From: Virgibacillus litoralis
GTDB taxonomy: Bacteria; Bacillota; Bacilli; Bacillales; Amphibacillaceae
DNA length: 64,000 nt
Assembly (NCBI RefSeq): GCF_017873675.1
Contig: NZ_JAGGKK010000017.1
Coordinates: 27,658 to 91,657, forward strand
Direction of reading: 5' to 3'
Both the position numbers and the translations under genes were made by a program. Under the pieces are notes generated by a model that ran no database searches, was not told where the DNA came from, and saw only the letters and a program-made list of their open reading frames with translations. Each line of letters begins with the position of its first letter. Position 1 is the stretch's first letter. Positions 58,487-64,000 of this stretch are shown piece after piece.

Positions 58487-59203
58487 ATGGGACGATTTGG
58501 GAAGGTGTTTACCTGGGGAGTAGGTTTTGTCATTTTGGCCTTTCTTATTCAATATCCAATTCAAAAAACGGAAACCACTTGGGAAACATGGTCATTACCT
58601 CTTTCGGGTAAAACAATAGTTATCGACCCAGGTCATGGTGGTGTAGATGGTGGAGCGGTTGGAAAGGATGAGACGTTGGAAAAAGATATTGCGCTTGCTG
58701 TTGCCAAAAAAACACAGGACTTCCTGCAACAATCAGGTGCTCTTGTTTATTTAACGCGTGAAAAAGATAAAGATCTTGCGAAAGAAGAGACAAAAGGATT
58801 GTCGAGGCGAAAGGCAGAAGATATAAGAAAGCGCCTTAAATTCATCCACGATAAAGAAGCTGACTTTTTTGTTACGCTTCATTTAAATGCATTGCCATCC
58901 AATAAATGGAGTGGTGCGCAGACATTTTACTACTCAAAATATGATAAGAGTAAGCATTTAGCCACAATGATTCAATCTGAAATTATTCGAAATTTGGAGA
59001 ATACTACACGGAAGCCTTTGCCAATAAATGGTGTATATCTTTTAAAATATGCTGAAGTTCCTGGTTCACTTGTTGAGATTGGATTTTTATCAAACGAGCA
59101 TGAGCGCGAACATCTGAAGAAAGATTCCTACCAGCGGAAAATTGCCGGAAGTATTTATGAGGGAATTCTCCGTTATGTTACAGAAGAACCTGAAAAAAAG
59201 TAA
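58487..59203 (+). CDS. cwlD: Germination-specific amidase CwlD
   Basis: CwlD (238 aa) is an Amidase_3 enzyme that strips peptides from muramic acid in the spore cortex, allowing muramic-delta-lactam formation by PdaA. An N-terminal hydrophobic anchor is followed by VIDPGHGGVDGGA (H50), E65 (ETLEKDIALA), TLHLNA (H132) and LVEIGFLSN (E197), the expected zinc and catalytic residues. It starts the cluster cwlD-salA-gerD-kbaA-pdaB as in B. subtilis and is probably transcribed in sporulation. Confidence 0.95.
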   Translation: MGRFGKVFTWGVGFVILAFLIQYPIQKTETTWETWSLPLSGKTIVIDPGHGGVDGGAVGKDETLEKDIALAVAKKTQDFLQQSGALVYLTREKDKDLAKEETKGLSRRKAEDIRKRLKFIHDKEADFFVTLHLNALPSNKWSGAQTFYYSKYDKSKHLATMIQSEIIRNLENTTRKPLPINGVYLLKYAEVPGSLVEIGFLSNEHEREHLKKDSYQRKIAGSIYEGILRYVTEEPEKK

Positions 59204-59335
59204 CGAATTAGTCAGAACATCCTATGATACATATCACTTAGATTTTACGTGATTTGTGTTATACTAGCGTTGTGTGCAAATAAAATGATATTATTTTGTA
59301 TATATAACGACTCTAGGAAAGGGATGGTGACTAAC

Positions 59336-60394
59336 GTGTTATCACAAGAAGAAGTAAAGGAACTACTTCACCCTGTTAAGGATCCATTTTTACATAGAAC
59401 GCTTGAAGAAACAGATGGTGTAAAAGAAATTACAATCAAAGAGGAAAAGAAGCATGTCAGTGTGAAAATCGGTATTGGAAAGACGAATACTGGTGAACAG
59501 ATGCAGCTACAGCAAGAGATTGTTGGCATTCTGAAAAAGAATGGAGCAACAACTGTCGGCTTACGTTTTGAAAAGTTGCCTGACGAAACCATTGAAAAGT
59601 TCCAGCCTGCTGCTGAAGCAGAACAGGAAAAAACTTTAATGGGCGGAGGTAAACAACCTAACTTTATCGCTGTTGCTAGTGGTAAAGGCGGTGTAGGTAA
59701 ATCGACCGTTACGGTTAACTTAGCTATGTCCTTAATGCGCCTAGGTAAAAAAGTAGGTATTATCGATGCAGACATATACGGCTTTAGTGTTCCAGATATG
59801 ATGGGAATTGAAGAAAGACCTGCAGTTCGTGCCGAGAAAATTATTCCGGTTGAGCGGTTTGGAGTTCAGGTTATTTCCATGGGCTTCTTTGTGGAGGACA
59901 ACTCTCCAATCATTTGGCGCGGACCAATGCTTGGTAAAATGCTAAACAGCTTTTTTAAAGAAGTAGAGTGGGGCGATTTAGACTACTTGCTACTTGATTT
60001 ACCACCAGGAACCGGTGATATTGCAATGGATGTCCATGAATTGCTTCCAACGTGTAAAGAGCTAATTGTCTCGACACCACATCCAACTGCAGCATTTGTG
60101 GCAGCGCGAGCTGGTCAAATGGCATTAAAAACAGATCATGAAATCTTAGGCGTTGTGGAAAACATGGCCTATTTTGAAAGTAAAAAAACAGGCGAGAAAG
60201 AATATGTTTTTGGTAAAGGTGGCGGTAAAAAACTTGCCGAGGTGCTAAAAACGCAGGTGCTTGGCCAATTACCTTTACAGCAGCCATATGAAGAAGAGGA
60301 TGAGTTTGCTCCATCTGTATACCAGCAGGACCATCCAATTGGAAAAGAATATCACAAAATTGCTTCAAAAATCGTAGCAAAAATAGAAGAATAA
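59336..60394 (+). CDS. salA: Mrp/SalA-family P-loop ATPase
   Basis: SalA (352 aa) is an Mrp/NBP35-type ATPase. In B. subtilis it regulates scoC and hence exoenzyme production; the wider family carries iron-sulphur clusters. Residues 1-95 form a DUF59-like domain; the deviant Walker A SGKGGVGKST is at 115-124 and DLPPGTGD follows. The GTG at 59336 gives the same length as B. subtilis SalA; upstream in-frame starts at 59324 and 59327 sit on the ribosome binding site. Confidence 0.92.
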   Translation: MLSQEEVKELLHPVKDPFLHRTLEETDGVKEITIKEEKKHVSVKIGIGKTNTGEQMQLQQEIVGILKKNGATTVGLRFEKLPDETIEKFQPAAEAEQEKTLMGGGKQPNFIAVASGKGGVGKSTVTVNLAMSLMRLGKKVGIIDADIYGFSVPDMMGIEERPAVRAEKIIPVERFGVQVISMGFFVEDNSPIIWRGPMLGKMLNSFFKEVEWGDLDYLLLDLPPGTGDIAMDVHELLPTCKELIVSTPHPTAAFVAARAGQMALKTDHEILGVVENMAYFESKKTGEKEYVFGKGGGKKLAEVLKTQVLGQLPLQQPYEEEDEFAPSVYQQDHPIGKEYHKIASKIVAKIEE

Positions 60395-60400
60395 AAAATT

Positions 60401-60428
60401 AGAGGTGGCGTGTGTCACCTCTTTTTTT
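60401..60428 (+). terminator. Terminator after salA
   Basis: AGAGGTG and CACCTCT form the stem, followed by TTTTTTT. Confidence 0.9.
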
Positions 60429-60714
60429 AATTATTTGGAATTATAAAATTTAAATGCTGTGAATACTGGACTCCCCTCCCGGTGTCTATAAGTCAACATC
60501 GAATTGTTTACGCTCTTCGTGTATCTTTTTCGCTTTCCAAGCACAAGATTCATCTTGACTTTCGCCATCACTGGCGATAAGTCAAGTTCATCTAATCTCA
60601 GGGGAAAGGAAGATCGACTAAGATCGCCGCATTGCGCGGCAACGTCGACCCACCCGCAGCGCTGAGCACAGTCCATGTGGCGCTGATCAGGCGCTTCCAC
60701 ATTTGTTCCAAATA
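60429..60714. repeat. Gap between salA and gerD with repeat R3
   Basis: No gene is seen. The segment 60588-60705 is GC-rich and, read on the minus strand, begins GTGGAAGCGCCTGATCAGCG and resembles 21424-21600. The segment 60548-60595 holds TGACTTTCGCCATCACTGGC and GATAAGTCAAGTTCATCT, reminiscent of family R2. Confidence 0.5.
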
Positions 60715-61389
60715 TTAACCGGATCCTCCAGAACCTCCACCTGAGCCTCCAGAACCTCCACCAGAACCGCCTCCACCTGATCCTCCAGAGCCACCACCGG
60801 AACCGCCGCCTTCTCCACCTGATTGCTGGCCGCTTTCCTGCTTACTTTTCTCTTCTGCTGCTTTTAGTAATATTTCGGATATTTTTGCTTGGAAAAGTGG
60901 TGTTTGCAAGGTTTGTTGAACGGTCTCTTCTAAATGCTTGCGGAACTCTTGACCTTTCATGACACTTAGCATTTGTTCGCTAATCTGAGGATTTTGCATA
61001 AGTTCAAGCATTTGTTTCTGATATTCTGAATCGCTCATTAAATTCTTCATTAGCTTTTTTTGTTCTTCAGATATTGACTTGGCATAACTCTTAACAAATT
61101 CAGGGTCTTCAAATAGTTTTTTCCACATTTCTTTTCCTTTTTCGGAAACAAGTACTTCATTTATTGATTTTTTAACAACTTCAGATTCAATCACAAGTTG
61201 TTGCTTTAATTTTTCATCAGCTAATATTTCTCTAAGTGCTTTCTTTCCATCTTCTGTCTGTAATATATCAACCACCATTTTTTTCGTAGCATCATAATCA
61301 GCTTCTTTTCCAGAAGCTCCTCCTCCATTACATGCGGAAATGAAAATGATGGATAAAATTATTAATGAAGTTAAAATCATACGAAACAT
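60715..61389 (-). CDS. gerD: Spore germination lipoprotein GerD
   Basis: GerD (224 aa) is a lipoprotein needed to cluster germinant receptors in the spore inner membrane. A signal peptide with lipobox IISAC-like FISAC places the lipidated cysteine at C20. A helical domain (~30-180) with repeated LMxxxEYQKQMLELMQNP motifs follows. The last ~34 residues are almost only glycine and serine. The start lies behind AAGGAGG. Convergent with salA and divergent from kbaA, as in B. subtilis. Confidence 0.93.
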   Translation of the reverse strand: MFRMILTSLIILSIIFISACNGGGASGKEADYDATKKMVVDILQTEDGKKALREILADEKLKQQLVIESEVVKKSINEVLVSEKGKEMWKKLFEDPEFVKSYAKSISEEQKKLMKNLMSDSEYQKQMLELMQNPQISEQMLSVMKGQEFRKHLEETVQQTLQTPLFQAKISEILLKAAEEKSKQESGQQSGGEGGGSGGGSGGSGGGGSGGGSGGSGGGSGGSG

Positions 61390-61519
61390 TTATGATCCTC
61401 CTTCCTCTCATATTTAATATGAGTTATGAGACAAAAAAATATTCTTCATGGAGGAAAAAAGACAACGTTCATGATAAAATATGACTGGATGCTCAACATA
61501 GTTGTAGGAGGAAATAGGA

Positions 61520-62158
61520 TTGAATAGTCGTAAGTGGGTAGGATTATTTTTAAAGACGTTACTGATAGGTGGGATTGTAGGGCTAATCACCAGCTTTTTT
61601 GTGAAGGCTTCATTATATACCAATTTTTTAAATCCATTTGATTTTATGGAGCTAACGGGGTTAATTATTTATTTCACAGGATTAGGGTTATTATTTAGTA
61701 TTATAAGTCAGACCGGTTTTTTTGTTTATTTATTCATTAACCAATTTGGCCTAAGCCTGTTTCGGACATTTTGGCCAACTGTTCAGGTATTACTAATTGC
61801 ATTTGTTGTATTTGATTTAATTTATTTTCCATATAATGCAGTTGGTGGCGATGTTTCGTTATTTTGGTTTATCTTAATGGCGGCAGCAGTACTGGGGTAT
61901 GGATGGATTATAGCTAAAATAAAAGCACGCGAGACGAACCAGCGGGCTTTTATTCCGGCATTATTCTTAATGGTCGTTATGACAACTATCGAATGGGTTC
62001 CAGGTCTGCGTACAAGTGGAACTGATTATGCATGGCTAATGATTATTACATTACTTGCATGTAATACATATCAATTGCTTGTATTACATCGATTAACCAA
62101 TAGTGATTCAAAAGGTAAAGAAAAAATTAACTCAAAGGTTAGTTCGAATAAAGCATAA
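61520..62158 (+). CDS. kbaA: KinB signalling activator KbaA
   Basis: KbaA (212 aa) is a membrane protein needed for activation of the sporulation sensor kinase KinB. About six transmembrane helices are seen, and the conserved WVPGLRTSGTDYAWLM stretch is near residue 160. It starts with TTG behind AGGAGG and is divergent from gerD. A short basic C-terminal tail follows the last helix. Confidence 0.9.
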   Translation: MNSRKWVGLFLKTLLIGGIVGLITSFFVKASLYTNFLNPFDFMELTGLIIYFTGLGLLFSIISQTGFFVYLFINQFGLSLFRTFWPTVQVLLIAFVVFDLIYFPYNAVGGDVSLFWFILMAAAVLGYGWIIAKIKARETNQRAFIPALFLMVVMTTIEWVPGLRTSGTDYAWLMIITLLACNTYQLLVLHRLTNSDSKGKEKINSKVSSNKA

Positions 62159-62361
62159 CGTTTATTTTGTCCTAATGTGCCAAAGGCATATTAGGGCTTT
62201 TTAAGTTAGATAATTGAACTTCCGGATCTGCAATGTTTAGTTCTAGCCCTGCGTTTACAATAATAGTTCGACATTAGCAGAATACCATAGCAGATTATGC
62301 TCTTGTTTATCCTTTTCGCGTTAACTTTAACCCGCCCCGTGCAGATGCCTACGCTTTGTCT

Positions 62362-63120
62362 TTATTCCACAATTTTTGATTTTGCATGTGCCTGGTTAAC
62401 CAGTTCAGATATAGTGACAAACTGGAAGCCCTTATTCTTCAATCCAGGTAAAATTGTTTTTAGCGAATCAGCCGTCTGCTTAACGGAATCTGATGCATGC
62501 ATCAATATGATATCGCCATTTGATGTTTGTTTCATTACGGTGTTCTCAATTTTTTTGGTGCCCGGATTTTTCCAGTCACTAGGGTTAACATTCCAATGTA
62601 TTACTGTAAAACCTAATTGTTCAGCAAGTTCAATGATTTCTTTGTTAAACTTTCCGCTTGGTGGACGTAACATTTCTATATCCTTATAGCCAATTTTCCC
62701 AAATACTTCTTTTGCGTGTAATAGATCATCGCGTACTTGATCAATTTCTTGATCCAAATAATTTTCATAACGGTATCCAAGCATTCCTACTTCGTGCTCT
62801 GCTTCAGTTATCTTCTCTAATATTTCAGGATGACGTTCTGCCCATTCCCCGCTTACAAAGAAGGTTGCTTGTACTTGTTTTTGGTCTAACTGCTTTAAGA
62901 TAGCATGGACTTTGTCCTCGCCCCAACTGATATTAAAGGTTAATGCTATATTAGATTCATTGGCATTCCCTTTTGTTAAAGCTACCGTTTCATCCTCTGA
63001 AAATAGAGAAAGAGCACCTTCACTTTCAAACCATAAAAATGTAGCAGTAAATAAAGCGAAAATAAAAACAATTAACCAGCGTTTCCATTTATTAAATCGT
63101 ACAACATAAAAATGATCCAT
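62362..63120 (-). CDS. pdaB: Polysaccharide deacetylase-like sporulation protein PdaB
   Basis: PdaB (252 aa) belongs to carbohydrate esterase family 4 and is needed for stable spores in B. subtilis. One N-terminal membrane anchor (WLIVFIFALFTATFLWFE) precedes the NodB-like domain. The motif usually written TFDxSW here reads TFNISWG, with N63 where active esterases carry the catalytic aspartate; LRPPSGKFN and the C-terminal ILMHASD are kept. It may thus be weakly active or structural. Encoded convergently with kbaA. Confidence 0.9.
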   Translation of the reverse strand: MDHFYVVRFNKWKRWLIVFIFALFTATFLWFESEGALSLFSEDETVALTKGNANESNIALTFNISWGEDKVHAILKQLDQKQVQATFFVSGEWAERHPEILEKITEAEHEVGMLGYRYENYLDQEIDQVRDDLLHAKEVFGKIGYKDIEMLRPPSGKFNKEIIELAEQLGFTVIHWNVNPSDWKNPGTKKIENTVMKQTSNGDIILMHASDSVKQTADSLKTILPGLKNKGFQFVTISELVNQAHAKSKIVE

Positions 63121-63447
63121 AATATCATCCCTCTCAATATCCTTACTTTATTCTATGAATGACAGTCTATAATATGAACAAGCTGTTGTTTGGTAATAAG
63201 GAAAGATAAAAAAGTCGCGAAAAAGGGATGAAAATACATAAATATGGGGAATAGTAATTCTACACATAATATTTGTATGGGTATTTTTGTTTGTATCTTG
63301 GGTTCTAAAAATAGTAACCGACGGATTTCGATAATTAAAACGAACGGCTATTAATAAGTAAGAAAAGCGAGAACTTCACTTTCAATATGGAAATATACTG
63401 TCATAAACAGTAATTACTGATTAGATAAAGAAGGTTAGGTGTATACA

Positions 63448-63666
63448 ATGTTAGGTTTGTTAATTAATGATGGAGAGCAAAAAGAAATAGAATATCTCGT
63501 AAAACGGGAGTTAGAAGAATTATTAATGGATTTAGAGGACCATCGTATAGATAATATGGTTAAACGTGCAATGAGGGAGAGGTACAAGGTGTTATTTAAC
63601 GTATTCCGCCGTGTAGCGAATGAACAGGAATGCATGAAATATATTCCCAAACGCACTGGCAATTAA
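63448..63666 (+). CDS. Small conserved Bacillaceae protein
   Basis: A 72-residue charged helical protein (MLGLLINDGEQKEIEYLVKR). The start at 63448 follows AAGGTTAGG; the frame extends to 63439. Proteins of this kind are widespread in Bacillaceae, but I know no function. It lies between pdaB and the rRNA operon. Confidence 0.7.
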   Translation: MLGLLINDGEQKEIEYLVKRELEELLMDLEDHRIDNMVKRAMRERYKVLFNVFRRVANEQECMKYIPKRTGN

Positions 63667-63835
63667 TACTTTATTTCTAATTAGGAATTAAGTCAGCCAA
63701 AAAATCATTTAATTTAATTTATGGTTTTTTGGTTTTTCTATTGAACTTATCAACATATTATGCTATATTATTTTTTGTTGTCAGTTAAGAAAACAACAAA
63801 TTATGCAGAGGAAAAAAAGTCATTGAAAAAAGTTA

Positions 63836-63864
63836 TTGACAATCATCTGCAGCCATGATAAATT
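63836..63864 (+). promoter_or_regulatory. rRNA operon promoter
   Basis: TTGACA at 63836-63841 and TAAATT at 63859-63864 are separated by 17 bp, upstream of a typical rRNA leader. Confidence 0.7.
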
Positions 63865-63894
63865 ATATCTTGTCGCAAAAAAACGACAAACGGA

Positions 63895-64000
63895 AAAATT
63901 GATCTTTGAAAACTGAACAAAACAACCAGTATGTCAAGAAAACAGGTTAAAAGTTAAACTTTTAAACCCTGATTTCAATTATTAAAGCTAAGACAATTAT
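63895..64000 (+). other. Leader of an rRNA operon (16S beyond the window)
   Basis: GATCTTTGAAAACTGAACAA is the characteristic leader sequence before 16S rRNA in Bacillaceae. The 16S gene itself starts after base 64000. An inverted repeat AAAAGTTAAACTTTT (63948-63962) lies in the leader. Confidence 0.8.

Overview
The window is chromosomal DNA of a low-GC, endospore-forming member of the Bacillaceae. Evidence for this is the rpoC - L7Ae-like - str - S10/spc/alpha ribosomal superoperon in Bacillus order, a zinc-type rpsN, strong GGAGG ribosome binding sites throughout, and the sporulation/germination cluster cwlD-salA-gerD-kbaA-pdaB followed by an rRNA operon leader. Gene order and repeat content resemble Oceanobacillus/Virgibacillus-type bacteria, but the genus is inference only.

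Layout. 1-6.4 kb: 3' end of rpoC, an L7Ae-type K-turn protein, rpsL, rpsG, fusA, tuf. 6.4-7.4 kb: a gene-free kilobase with dispersed inverted repeats and the tandem promoters of the S10 operon. 7.4-22.0 kb: rpsJ through rplQ, including secY, adk, infA and rpoA; map, usually between adk and infA, is missing. 22.1-22.4 kb: a 20-bp tandem repeat. 22.5-27.1 kb: the ECF transporter module ecfA1-ecfA2-ecfT, truA, rplM, rpsI.

27.1-49.5 kb: a 22.4-kb integrative element inserted in the 3' end of rpsI. A 45-bp perfect duplication of the rpsI tail (27059-27103 and 49437-49481) marks its ends, and a 20-bp double TGACCAC motif sits just inside both ends. The left arm holds a tyrosine integrase, a zinc-finger protein, a small HTH regulator, an excisionase-like protein and a phage-type replication module (Rep_O-like initiator, helicase loader, DnaB-like helicase). 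I see no conjugation, structural or packaging genes, so it looks like a satellite or genomic island. The rest is a defence and conflict cargo: a cytoplasmic subtilisin-like protease with a small propeptide-like partner gene; a MazF/PemK-fold protein next to a promoter-driven structured RNA whose four hairpins share one 7-nt loop; an EVE-like sensor protein; one intact and two decayed serine recombinases; a PD-(D/E)XK-DUF2075 helicase divergent from an HNH endonuclease; and a complete type I restriction-modification operon hsdR-hsdM-hsdS, with a remnant of a different hsdR.

49.8-58.4 kb: chromosomal genes including a large secreted amidase, an Eis-like acetyltransferase, a YknW/YknX-like membrane pair without its ABC partner, three DUF948 proteins and a MOSC protein, with more dispersed repeats. 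58.5-63.7 kb: cwlD, salA, gerD, kbaA, pdaB and a small conserved protein. The window ends in the promoter and leader of an rRNA operon; 16S itself lies beyond it.

Most likely to reward follow-up: the CGAMGHA-loop RNA beside the MazF-like gene, and the protease/propeptide-like pair.
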